Of a stretch of 64,000 nucleotides of DNA, positions 1-7,454 are shown piece after piece. Origin of the DNA: Pseudomonas sp. BGr12 (GTDB lineage Bacteria; Pseudomonadota; Gammaproteobacteria; Pseudomonadales; Pseudomonadaceae); contig NZ_JALRNF010000022.1 of assembly GCF_030272895.1 (NCBI RefSeq), positions 1 through 64,000 on the forward strand, in the 5' to 3' direction. Under the pieces are notes generated by a model. That model was not told where the DNA came from and searched no databases. It saw only the letters and a list, made by a program, of their open reading frames with translations. Position 1 is the stretch's first letter; each line of letters opens with the position of its first letter. Position numbers and translations under genes: made by a program.

Positions 1-168
1 TTGCGTTCCAGCAGACGGTCGGAGCCACCTTCGGCGACGCGGTTGCGTTCCAGCAGACGGTCGGAGCCACCTTCGGCGACGCGGTTGCGTTCCAGCAGAC
101 GGTCGGAGCCACCTTCGGCTACACGGTTGCGTTCCAGCAGGCGATCCGAACCACCTTCGGCCAGGGTG
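1..168. repeat. 42-bp in-frame tandem repeat
   Basis: Four adjacent 42-bp units fill 1-42, 43-84, 85-126 and 127-168. The first two are identical, the third differs by about two bases, and the fourth is diverged and marks the repeat boundary. The array continues past the left edge. It encodes 14 residues per unit on the minus strand. Confidence 0.9.
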
Positions 169-299
169 TTCAGCGGTTGCGAGATCACCGTCGAGCTGGA
201 ACGGGATTCGGCGGTCAGGTTTTGTTCGCTGGCAGGAATGGCAAAGGCATTGGCGGCCAGGATGGACAGGGACAGGCTCAGCAGCAGTTGGCGTTTCAT
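1..299 (-). CDS. Secreted 14-residue-repeat protein (3' end outside window)
   Basis: The gene starts at the ATG complementary to 297-299, with an AAGGAG Shine-Dalgarno 9 nt upstream, and runs off the left edge. The first 20 or so residues (MKRQLLLSLSLSILAANAFA) are a clear Sec signal peptide. After about 30 linker residues come consecutive 14-residue units of the form AEGGSDRLLERNRV, at least three and a half of them visible. Similar Pseudomonas proteins are, from memory, often labelled 'phage infection protein', with no function established. The Glu/Arg/Asp-rich repeat suggests an extended or helical periplasmic or secreted protein. Function and full length are unknown. Confidence is high that this is a gene and low about its role. 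Confidence 0.75.
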   Translation of the reverse strand, partial: MKRQLLLSLSLSILAANAFAIPASEQNLTAESRSSSTVISQPLNTLAEGGSDRLLERNRVAEGGSDRLLERNRVAEGGSDRLLERNRVAEGGSDRLLER

Positions 300-616
300 C
301 GTTCGGTGCTCCTTGGAGGGGCTGGAAAGTGGGTACGGGGCCAATGCTACGCTCGAGGGCGCCAGATAGAAGTTCATAAGGCTAATGGTGACAATTGATG
401 GAAATGATGCTTTGGAGCGCAGGCTCTAGGCCGGTTGTTTCAGCACGATCGCCGGGCCTTTCCAGGCGCCCGGGCGAATGGCAAGGCGGGAAAAAAAGCG
501 GAAAAAATCCCGGAATCATCACTACCGGTTAAACCCCTGGGCGTTTCATCAGTCCCAAGAATAAGTGCCATCAATACGCCCACGTTCGCCATTGTGGTCG
601 TCAGGAGATTCATGCA
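300..616. other. Divergent intergenic region, no gene
   Basis: This 317-bp gap separates the divergent secreted repeat protein and the AsmA gene and must hold both promoters. An AT-rich patch lies at 360-410 and an A-rich run at 490-510. I could not define a -35/-10 pair with confidence and see no small ORF with a good ribosome-binding site. Confidence 0.5.
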
Positions 617-2659
617 ATGACGCGTCCCGCCCGACTCCTCACCTGGACCCTCGCCAGCCTGCTGCTGGTGCTGACGTTACTGCTGGTCGTGATCGCGACA
701 TTCGACTGGAACCGCATCAAGCCGACCCTCAATGCCAAGGTGTCCGAAGCCCTGCATCGGCCTTTCGCCATCAATGGCAACCTGGAAGTGCGCTGGCAGC
801 GCGAACCCGAGCAGGGCGGCTGGCGTGCCTGGCTGCCCTGGCCGCGCTTCATCGCCCAGGACCTGACCCTGGGCAACCCGGACTGGCTCAAGGAGCCGCA
901 GATGCTCAGCCTCAAGCGTGTCGAGTTTCGCCTGGCGCCCTTGCCGTTGCTGTTCCAGCAGATCGTCATCCCGCGCATCGACCTGAACCAGCCCACTGGC
1001 AACCTCAAGCGCCTGGCTGACGGCCGGGCCAACTGGACCTTCGAATTCGCGCCCAAGGACGCGCAGGCCGAGCCGTCAGCCTGGGTGCTGGACATCGGCG
1101 TCATCGGCTTCGACAAGGGCCAGGTCAGTTTCGAGGACCAGACCCTGACAACCAGCCTCGATGTCCTGATCGATCCACTGGGCAAGCCGATCCCGTTCAG
1201 TGACATCGTCGGCAAGGCCACGGCACAGAAAACCGGCGTCGCCCAGGACTATGCCTTTGGCCTCAAGGTCAAAGGCCGCTACAAGGGCCAGGCGCTTTCC
1301 GGAACGGGCAAGATCGGCGGCCTGCTGGCGCTGCAGGACGCCAGCCAGCCCTTCCCGTTGCAGGCCGACCTGCAGATCGCCGATACCCGTATCGCCGTGG
1401 CCGGCGCCCTGACCGATCCTCGCAACCTCGGCGCCCTGGACCTGCGCCTGCGGCTGTCGGGCACCAGCCTTGGCAATCTCTACCCCTTGATCGGTGTGAC
1501 CCTGCCGGACTCTCCTGCCTATACCACCGATGGCCGTCTGCAGGCCAAACTGCATGAGCCAGGTGGTGCGCAATTCCGCTATGAAGGCTTCAACGGCAAG
1601 ATCGGCGACAGTGATATCCATGGCGACCTGACCTTCGTGTCGAGCCAGCCACGGCCCAAACTCAGCGGCAACCTGGTGTCCAACCAGTTGCTGTTCAAGG
1701 ACCTGGCGCCGCTGATCGGTGCCGACTCCAATGCCCAACAGCAGGCCCGTGGCGGCGCCAGCAGGCAACCGGCGGGCAAGGTACTGCCGGTCGAGGAGTT
1801 TCGCACCGAACGCTGGCGCAGCATGGATGCCGACGTGACCTTCAGCGGCAAGCGCATCGTGCACAACCAGGACCTGCCGTTCACCGACCTGTCCAGCCAC
1901 GTCATCCTCGACGATGGCGTACTGCACCTGGAGCCGCTGCGTTTTGGCGTGGCGGGCGGAAAGCTGGATGCCCAGGTGCGCCTGGACGGACGTACCGCGC
2001 CCTTGCAGGGGCAGGCCCGGCTCAACGCCCGTGGCTTCAAGCTCAAGCAACTGTTCCCGACCTTCGAGCCGATGAAGACCAGTTTTGGCGAGCTCAATGG
2101 CGACGCCGAGCTCAGTGGTCGGGGCAATTCGGTGGCCAAGCTGCTGGGGACCGCCAATGGCGAGCTGAAGATGCTGATCAACGACGGCGCCATCAGTCGC
2201 GGCCTGATGGAGATCGCCGGCCTGAACGTGGGCAACTATGTGGTGGGCCAGCTGTTCGGTGACAAGGACGTGAAGATCAACTGCGCTGCGGCCGACTTCG
2301 GCATCAAGGATGGCCTGGCCACGACCCGCCTGTTCGTCTTCGACACCGAGAATGCGATCGTCTACATCAACGGTACGGCCAACTTCGCCAGCGAGCAGTT
2401 GGACCTGAAGATCAACCCCGAGTCCAAGGGCGTGCGCCTGCTTTCGCTGCGCTCGCCGCTGTATGTGCGCGGTCCCTTTGCCAAGCCGGACGCTGGCGTT
2501 CAAGCGGTGCCGCTGGCCTTGCGCGGGGCGGGGATGGTGGCCCTGGGCGTGGTGATCGGCCCAGCGGCCGGGTTGCTGGCGCTGGTGGCGCCGGGCGGCG
2601 ATGTGCCGAACCAGTGCAAGCCGTTGCTGGAGCATATGAAGGCGGACAAGGCTGGCTGA
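617..2659 (+). CDS. AsmA family protein
   Basis: A 680-residue inner-membrane-anchored protein of the AsmA/YicH family. Members of this family, now grouped with bridge-like lipid-transfer proteins, affect outer-membrane assembly and phospholipid movement. One N-terminal transmembrane helix (about residues 8-27) is followed by a long periplasmic part rich in beta-strand repeats. A conserved C-terminal AsmA_2-type region (about 480-600) includes the segments DAELSGRGNSVAKLLGTANG and NGTANFASEQLDLKINPESK. The ATG is preceded by an AGGAGA site about 9 nt upstream, which supports this start. It stands alone between divergent and convergent neighbours. The exact substrate is not deducible. Confidence 0.9.
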   Translation: MTRPARLLTWTLASLLLVLTLLLVVIATFDWNRIKPTLNAKVSEALHRPFAINGNLEVRWQREPEQGGWRAWLPWPRFIAQDLTLGNPDWLKEPQMLSLKRVEFRLAPLPLLFQQIVIPRIDLNQPTGNLKRLADGRANWTFEFAPKDAQAEPSAWVLDIGVIGFDKGQVSFEDQTLTTSLDVLIDPLGKPIPFSDIVGKATAQKTGVAQDYAFGLKVKGRYKGQALSGTGKIGGLLALQDASQPFPLQADLQIADTRIAVAGALTDPRNLGALDLRLRLSGTSLGNLYPLIGVTLPDSPAYTTDGRLQAKLHEPGGAQFRYEGFNGKIGDSDIHGDLTFVSSQPRPKLSGNLVSNQLLFKDLAPLIGADSNAQQQARGGASRQPAGKVLPVEEFRTERWRSMDADVTFSGKRIVHNQDLPFTDLSSHVILDDGVLHLEPLRFGVAGGKLDAQVRLDGRTAPLQGQARLNARGFKLKQLFPTFEPMKTSFGELNGDAELSGRGNSVAKLLGTANGELKMLINDGAISRGLMEIAGLNVGNYVVGQLFGDKDVKINCAAADFGIKDGLATTRLFVFDTENAIVYINGTANFASEQLDLKINPESKGVRLLSLRSPLYVRGPFAKPDAGVQAVPLALRGAGMVALGVVIGPAAGLLALVAPGGDVPNQCKPLLEHMKADKAG

Positions 2660-2698
2660 CGGGGGAGGCTGAGAGCCCCGCTGGCCAGCCGGGTGCCC

Positions 2699-2725
2699 TG
2701 TGGGAGCTGGCGCAGCCTGCGATGG
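2699..2725. repeat. REP-like palindromic element (variant type)
   Basis: The core TGTGGGAGCTGGCGCAGCCT followed by GCGATGG is the same variant REP as the pair at 10160-10218. It lies between the convergent AsmA and OsmE genes. Confidence 0.7.
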
Positions 2726-2737
2726 GGCCGCCGGGCA

Positions 2738-3091
2738 TCACGCAGTGGGCATGACCTCATTCACGGCATCTTCGTCTTTCTGGCGTTGTGCGCAGGTCTT
2801 GAATCCCTTGTCGTCGACATGCCCGCTGGCGTCGAAGCGCACGTAGTAGGCCTGTTGATGGCCTTCGCGGTTGAGGATGTAGTTGTTGCAGGTGCCGCCA
2901 TGGGGCAGTTTGACGACCGTGGACGGGCGGCCACCGATGGTGTTCACCTGCTGCAGGGTCATGCCGTTCTTCACCTGCTTGACCAGCGGCGCGTTGCGGT
3001 AGGTGACGTAATCCACCGGGTTTTCCGGACGGCTGCCGCAGGCGCTCAGGGCGGTGGTGGCCAAGAGGATTGCCAGGGTCTTTCTGAACAT
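2738..3091 (-). CDS. osmE: Osmotically inducible lipoprotein OsmE
   Basis: A 117-residue SmpA/OmlA-fold lipoprotein. The signal peptide ends in the lipobox LSAC with lipidated Cys18. Gly at +2 predicts sorting to the outer membrane. The body (VKNGMTLQQVNTIGGRPSTV, then GTCNNYIL and FKTCAQ) lines up well with E. coli OsmE, including the two Cys that probably pair. In other bacteria osmE is induced by high osmolarity and stationary phase. No regulatory site was identified here. It is convergent with the AsmA gene. Its 3' tail is slightly longer than E. coli OsmE (112 residues). Confidence 0.88.
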   Translation of the reverse strand: MFRKTLAILLATTALSACGSRPENPVDYVTYRNAPLVKQVKNGMTLQQVNTIGGRPSTVVKLPHGGTCNNYILNREGHQQAYYVRFDASGHVDDKGFKTCAQRQKDEDAVNEVMPTA

Positions 3092-3216
3092 GATTCATAT
3101 CCTTGCTGAAGGTCTGATGAGTTTGATCCGCAGCCTCCCCTGGAGTTCGATTGCGAGAGCCAGAGTTGTGCCTGTAGTGTGAGGGATGACTGTCCACGGA
3201 GCGGGGGAATGCAGCC

Positions 3217-4107
3217 ATGGCCGAAGGGCTCGCCACGCGTTATCCACTGGTGCTGGTGCCGGGCATGCTCGGCTTCGTCCGCCTGCTGCTGTATCCCTAC
3301 TGGTTCGGCATCGTCCAGGCGCTGCGTCAGGGCGGGTCGCAGGTCTATGCCATCCAGGTCTCACCCCTCAACTCTTGCGAGGTGCGTGGCGAACAGTTAC
3401 TGCGGATCATCGAGGATATTCGCCGGCGCAGCGGTGCCGACAAGGTCAACCTGCTGGGCCACAGCCAGGGCGCTTTGACCGCGCGCTATGCGGCGGCCAA
3501 ACGCCCGGAGTGGGTGGCCTCGGTGACCTCCATCGCCGGCCCTAACCACGGCTCGGAGCTGGCCGACTACGTAGGACGCAAGTATCCCGCCGACTCCGCG
3601 CGCGGACGTTTGCTCAAGGCGTCGCTGCATGGCCTGGGCGTGCTGATGGGTTGGCTGGAAACCGGCTGGCGCGGACCGAAACTGCCCATCGACGTGCATG
3701 CCTCGCACCATTCGCTGACCAGTGCCGGCGTCGCCCTGTTCAACCAGGCTTATCCACAGGGCCTGCCCACCACCTGGGGTGGCGAGGGGCCGGGGGAGGT
3801 CAATGGCGTGCGCTACTACTCCTGGTCCGGCACCTTGCAGCCGGGGCTGACCGATCGCGGCCTGAACCGCCTGGATGGCAGCAATCTGCTCTGTCGCCTG
3901 TACGCCCGCAGCTTCGTGCGCGAGGCCGGGCAGTGCGATGGCATGGTCGGGCGCTACAGCTCGCACTTGGGCCAGGTGATCGGCGACGACTACCCGCTGG
4001 ATCACCTGGACATCGTCAATCACTCATTGGGCGCGGTGGGCAAGGGCGCCGATCCGCTGCGGCTGTTCACCGAGCACGCGGCCCGGCTCAAGGCTGCGGG
4101 GCTATGA
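3217..4107 (+). CDS. Triacylglycerol lipase, Proteus-type (family I.1)
   Basis: A 296-residue alpha/beta-hydrolase that should cleave long-chain triacylglycerols. The catalytic triad is read as Ser83 in the elbow GHSQG, Asp241 (CDGMVG) and His263 (LDHLDIVNH). The oxyanion-hole region is VPGMLGF (residues 14-20). The segments SEVRGEQLL-like (54-62) and VNGVRYYSWSG (195-205) are family I.1 signatures. There is no signal peptide. The two cysteines that form the disulfide in P. aeruginosa LipA are replaced (GGEG and VGRYSSH here), and HSQG replaces HSHG. All of this matches the foldase-independent Proteus mirabilis lipase rather than LipA. No lif foldase gene is adjacent. Its 3' end overlaps the convergent EamA gene by 20 bp. 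Confidence 0.88.
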   Translation: MAEGLATRYPLVLVPGMLGFVRLLLYPYWFGIVQALRQGGSQVYAIQVSPLNSCEVRGEQLLRIIEDIRRRSGADKVNLLGHSQGALTARYAAAKRPEWVASVTSIAGPNHGSELADYVGRKYPADSARGRLLKASLHGLGVLMGWLETGWRGPKLPIDVHASHHSLTSAGVALFNQAYPQGLPTTWGGEGPGEVNGVRYYSWSGTLQPGLTDRGLNRLDGSNLLCRLYARSFVREAGQCDGMVGRYSSHLGQVIGDDYPLDHLDIVNHSLGAVGKGADPLRLFTEHAARLKAAGL

Positions 4108-4987
4108 CGCCGGCGCGGCGCACCGGGGTTTTCCAGCGTTCGGCCAGGATCACCCCGGCCAGGGTCAGCAGGCCGCCGACCAGGTGATACAGCGCCAGTT
4201 GCTCATCGAGTACCAGGGCGGCGATCACGGCAGTGACGGCAGGCAGCAGGTTGAAGAACAGCGTGGTGCGACTGGGCCCCAGGCGATGGACCGCCTGCAT
4301 CCACACCAGCGGCGCGACCATCGAGGCCAGCACGCAGGCGTACAGCACCAGGCCGATGTTGCCACGGCCAAGGCCGGTCTTGTCCGAGAACAGGAACAAC
4401 GGCAACAGCACAATGATCGCCACCAGTACCTGCAGGTACAGCAGGAGCAGGGGCGGCAGGCGCAACTGCCATTTTTTCAGCAGGGTGCTGTACAGCGCAT
4501 AGGCCAGGGTGGCGACCAGCATCAGTGCATCGCCACCGTTGAGGCCGTGCTGTAGCAACACGCTCAGGTCACCGGCCGAGACCACCAGCAACACGCCGAT
4601 CAAGGACACCAGCGCGCCGGCCAGGGCGCCGTAGCTCAGGCGCTGGCCCAGGCTGACGATGGCCATGGCCAGGGACATCAAGGGCATCAGCGAGAGAATG
4701 ATACCCATGTTGGTGGCACTGGTGATGCCCGCGGCAAAGTACGCCAGGCTCTGGTACACCGCCATGCCCAGTACACCGAGGATGAAGATCTTGCCCAGGT
4801 TCGGGCGGATTTCGGGCCAGTGGCGCAGCAGCGGCCGCAGCAGGAAGGGGGTGAACAGCAACCCGGCCAGCAACCAGCGGTAGAAGCCGATCTCGGCGGG
4901 AAAGATCGCACCGGCCGACAGCTTGGTGACCACGGTGTTGCCGGCCCAGATCAGGATGGCCAGCAAGGGGAACGCATAATTCATCAA
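4088..4987 (-). CDS. EamA/DMT superfamily transporter
   Basis: A 299-residue inner-membrane protein with about ten hydrophobic helices arranged as two EamA repeats (roughly residues 5-135 and 148-285), as in the RhaT/YdcZ/NimT-type drug and metabolite exporters. The ATG at 4987 opens on MNYAFPLLAILIWAGNTVVT, a typical first helix. It is divergent from an AraC-family regulator with only 96 bp between starts, so that regulator is its probable controller. The pairing resembles NimR/NimT (2-nitroimidazole efflux) of E. coli, but the substrate cannot be read from the sequence. Confidence 0.88.
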   Translation of the reverse strand: MMNYAFPLLAILIWAGNTVVTKLSAGAIFPAEIGFYRWLLAGLLFTPFLLRPLLRHWPEIRPNLGKIFILGVLGMAVYQSLAYFAAGITSATNMGIILSLMPLMSLAMAIVSLGQRLSYGALAGALVSLIGVLLVVSAGDLSVLLQHGLNGGDALMLVATLAYALYSTLLKKWQLRLPPLLLLYLQVLVAIIVLLPLFLFSDKTGLGRGNIGLVLYACVLASMVAPLVWMQAVHRLGPSRTTLFFNLLPAVTAVIAALVLDEQLALYHLVGGLLTLAGVILAERWKTPVRRAGVIAPQP

Positions 4988-5051
4988 ACAGAAGCTCTTG
5001 GGGGAAAACAGGCGCCATTATCCCTTTGTCTGTTCCGTTGCTTATACTTGT

Positions 5052-5081
5052 ATCCAGACAACTCACCCATCGATCCAGACA
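5052..5081. promoter_or_regulatory. Candidate AraC-type operator (21-bp direct repeat)
   Basis: The nonamer ATCCAGACA occurs at 5052-5060 and again at 5073-5081, exactly 21 bp apart. This is the two-helical-turn spacing typical of AraC-family binding half-sites. It lies in the 96-bp gap between the EamA gene and the araC-type gene, right before the latter's ATG, so autoregulation plus control of the exporter is plausible. Confidence 0.5.
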
Positions 5082-5083
5082 GC

Positions 5084-5875
5084 ATGTCCGATAAAGTCAT
5101 CACCATTCCGCAGTTCGACACCCTGCCGTCGCCGGTGTACCTGCGCTACGACGAGTTCGGCGCCGACACCCACAGCCCGGCACATCGGCACGCCTGGGGG
5201 CAGCTCAACTATGCGGCCCACGGCATCATGCACCTGGACATCGACGGCCAGCGCTTCGTCTCGCCGCCGCACTACGCGGTGTGGGTGCCGCCGGACACCG
5301 AGCACAGCTGCTACAACCCCCAGGCCATCGTCTACCGCTCGGTCTACCTGGACCGCGAGCTGTGCCGGGCCTTGCCCGCGCAGCCCTGCACCCTGGTGAT
5401 CAGCGAGATCCTCAAGGCCATTCTCGGCGACTTTGCCCGGCGCGACGTGAAGATCCCCGAGGACGAGGCAGACCGCCGCCTGGCCCAGGTGCTGGTGGAT
5501 CAACTGCGCCAGGCGCCGACCCAGACCTGCTTTCTGCCCTATGCCCGCAGCGCCGGCCTGCACGGAGTGCTCCAGGCCCTGCACGCCGAGCCGGGTGACA
5601 ACCGACCGCTGGCCGCCTGGGCGGCCACCGTGCATGTCAGCGAGCGCACCCTGGCCCGGCAGTTTCTGCGCGAACTGGGCATGAGTTTCGGCGAGTGGAA
5701 ACTACGCCTGCGTTTTCTCAAGGCCATCGAGGCGCTGGAGCACAACCTGCCGATCCAGCAGATTGCCTTCGACCTGGGCTACAGCAGCCCCTCGGCCTTT
5801 ATCGCCATGTTCCAGCGCCACGCCCACTGCACCCCGGAGCACTACCGGCGCCAGGCCCGTGCCCAAGGGGTGTAG
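5084..5875 (+). CDS. AraC family transcriptional regulator
   Basis: A 263-residue regulator. The N-terminal cupin-like sensor domain (about residues 1-150) contains HSPAHRHAWGQL and the family pattern VWVPPDTEH. The C-terminal AraC double helix-turn-helix spans about 165-260, with helix one around VSERTLARQFLRELGMSFGE and helix two around IQQIAFDLGYSSPSAFIAMF. I chose the ATG at 5084 because the domain begins there. An in-frame extension back to 4820 would run through the divergent promoter and into the exporter gene. It likely regulates the divergent EamA transporter, and a 21-bp-spaced direct repeat sits just upstream. Confidence 0.88.
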   Translation: MSDKVITIPQFDTLPSPVYLRYDEFGADTHSPAHRHAWGQLNYAAHGIMHLDIDGQRFVSPPHYAVWVPPDTEHSCYNPQAIVYRSVYLDRELCRALPAQPCTLVISEILKAILGDFARRDVKIPEDEADRRLAQVLVDQLRQAPTQTCFLPYARSAGLHGVLQALHAEPGDNRPLAAWAATVHVSERTLARQFLRELGMSFGEWKLRLRFLKAIEALEHNLPIQQIAFDLGYSSPSAFIAMFQRHAHCTPEHYRRQARAQGV

Positions 5876-5937
5876 GAATTCTTGTCTACACTCACGGCGA
5901 GGCTGCGCACAGGGCGCGGCGACAAGGAGAGAACGCC

Positions 5938-6219
5938 ATGAAATTGGTGCGTGTGCCGTTACTGCTGTTGGGCCTGTTGATGTGTTCGCAAGGCTTTGCC
6001 GCCACCGCGCAGCAGGAAAAGATGACCACCTGCAACGCCGACGCCACTGCCAAGGCCCTCAAGGGTGACGAGCGCAAGGCATTCATGAGCAACTGCCTGA
6101 AGGCCAAGCCACCTACGCAGCAGGAAAAGATGACCCTCTGCAATGCCGACGCCACCACCAAGGCCCTCAAGGGCGACGAGCGCAAGGCGTTCATGAGCGA
6201 CTGCCTGAAGAAAAAATGA
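5938..6219 (+). CDS. PsiF repeat-containing periplasmic protein
   Basis: A 93-residue exported protein. A signal peptide (about residues 1-22, ending GFAATA) precedes two nearly identical 33-residue PsiF repeats. Each runs QQEKMTxCNADATxKALKGD ERKAFMSxCLK and carries two Cys that probably form a disulfide. E. coli PsiF is phosphate-starvation inducible, with no known biochemical role. The two repeats are also nearly identical in DNA, pointing to a fairly recent internal duplication. The AAGGAG upstream of 5938 fixes the start. No Pho box was recognised. Confidence 0.85.
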   Translation: MKLVRVPLLLLGLLMCSQGFAATAQQEKMTTCNADATAKALKGDERKAFMSNCLKAKPPTQQEKMTLCNADATTKALKGDERKAFMSDCLKKK

Positions 6220-6228
6220 CGCCCTGGC

Positions 6229-6317
6229 GCTGACCCGGGTCAGCCGCTGCCAGCGCAGCGGCCGTGCCTCTATGCCTGCCCGGCGAAGGCTGGCAGACTG
6301 CGTTTTTTCCCGCAGTC
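6229..6317. terminator. Cluster of three hairpins after the psiF-like gene
   Basis: A perfect 16-bp palindrome (GCTGACCCGGGTCAGC, 6229-6244) is followed by a CCGCTG/CAGCGG stem (6244-6261). A 7-bp stem (GACTGCG/CGCAGTC, 6296-6302 and 6311-6317) then follows with a T-rich loop. The first two probably terminate transcription. The third sits just before the next gene and could act as a leader structure. None has a classic trailing T-run, so the terminator role is an inference. Confidence 0.4.
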
Positions 6318-6332
6318 GACCCTTGAGGTTGT

Positions 6333-7340
6333 ATGACCTTTACTCCGCGCCAGATCAAAATGGCCAGTTGGATCATTGTGTTCGCCGGCCTGCTGCTGGC
6401 GTTGCCGCTCAAGCTGTTGCCGAGCCTGTTGGCCGGCCTGCTGGTGTTCGAACTGGTCAACATGCTCACGCCCAAGCTGCAGCACCTGATTGCCGGGGAG
6501 CGTGCGCGCTGGCTGGCGGTAGCCTTGCTCGGCACCCTGGTGGTCAGCACCCTGACCTTGCTGTTCGCCGGCGCCATCAGCTTCCTGTTGCACGAGGCCG
6601 AGAACCCTGGCGCCTCGCTGGACAAGTTCATGCTTCTGGTGGACCGGGCCCGCGGGCAGTTGCCGCCGTTCGTCGATGCCTACCTGCCGGCCAGCGCCGC
6701 CGAGTTCAAGGTGGCCATCGGGGAATGGCTCAAGACCCACCTGGGCGAACTGCAACTGGTGGGCAAGGGCGCGGCGCACACCTTCGTCACCCTGCTGATC
6801 GGCATGATCCTCGGCGCCATCGTCGCCCTGCAGCGCATTCCCGACATCTCCCGGCGCAAGCCCCTGGCGGCGGCCCTGTTCAACCGCCTGGCGCTGCTGG
6901 TGCAGGCGTTTCGCAACATTGTCTTCGCGCAGATCAAGATCTCGCTGCTCAACACCTTCTTCACCGGGATCTTCCTGGCCGTGGTGCTGCCGCTGTTCGA
7001 CGTGCACCTGCCGCTGACCAAGACCCTGATCGTGCTGACCTTCCTGCTCGGCCTGCTGCCGGTGATCGGCAACCTGATGTCCAACACCCTGATCACCATC
7101 GTCGGCCTGTCGCTGTCGATCTGGGTGGCCATGGCGGCGTTGGGCTATCTGATTGTTATCCACAAGGTCGAGTATTTCCTCAACGCACGGATTGTCGGCG
7201 GGCAGATCAGCGCCAAGTCCTGGGAACTGCTGCTGGCGATGCTGGTGTGCGAGTCGGCGTTCGGCTTGCCGGGGGTGGTGGCGGGGCCGATCTATTACGC
7301 CTATTTGAAGAGTGAGTTGAGGCAGGCTGAATTGGTGTGA
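6333..7340 (+). CDS. AI-2E/PerM family transporter
   Basis: A 335-residue polytopic membrane protein of the AI-2E family (PerM, YdiK, UPF0118 type). About eight hydrophobic segments are visible. Paired N-terminal helices flank a soluble stretch at residues 90-140. The family-typical C-terminal block includes LLGLLPVIGNLMSNTLITIV and ends GLPGVVAGPIYYAYLKSEL. Members have been linked to autoinducer-2 export or Na+/H+ exchange, but most are uncharacterised. It stands alone, followed by a REP hairpin. Confidence 0.82.
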   Translation: MTFTPRQIKMASWIIVFAGLLLALPLKLLPSLLAGLLVFELVNMLTPKLQHLIAGERARWLAVALLGTLVVSTLTLLFAGAISFLLHEAENPGASLDKFMLLVDRARGQLPPFVDAYLPASAAEFKVAIGEWLKTHLGELQLVGKGAAHTFVTLLIGMILGAIVALQRIPDISRRKPLAAALFNRLALLVQAFRNIVFAQIKISLLNTFFTGIFLAVVLPLFDVHLPLTKTLIVLTFLLGLLPVIGNLMSNTLITIVGLSLSIWVAMAALGYLIVIHKVEYFLNARIVGGQISAKSWELLLAMLVCESAFGLPGVVAGPIYYAYLKSELRQAELV

Positions 7341-7346
7341 AGTTTG

Positions 7347-7448
7347 ATCGCGGGGCAAGCCTGCTCCCACCGGGTCTGAACTGCCCCCCCAAAGGTTGGA
7401 TGGGTTTGGGGTGCAGTTCAGTCGGTGGGAGCGGGCTTGCCCCGCGAT
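7347..7448. repeat. Inverted pair of REP elements
   Basis: ATCGCGGGGCAAGCCTGCTC (from 7347) is mirrored by a complementary copy at 7424-7448. Inside the pair, CTGAACTGC and GCAGTTCAG extend the stem, so the whole 102 bp can fold as one long hairpin. It lies between the convergent AI-2E and yegD genes and probably terminates both. Confidence 0.8.
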
Positions 7449-7454
7449 AGGGCC

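Noticed and set aside
1..168. Possible CRISPR array at the left edge
   Set aside because: The 42-bp units are directly adjacent without spacers and are in frame inside a signal-peptide-bearing gene.
1076..2635. 519-codon open frame on the minus strand
   Set aside because: It lies wholly antisense to the AsmA gene, is rich in His/Gln/Arg as typical of a mirrored GC-rich coding frame, and has no motif.
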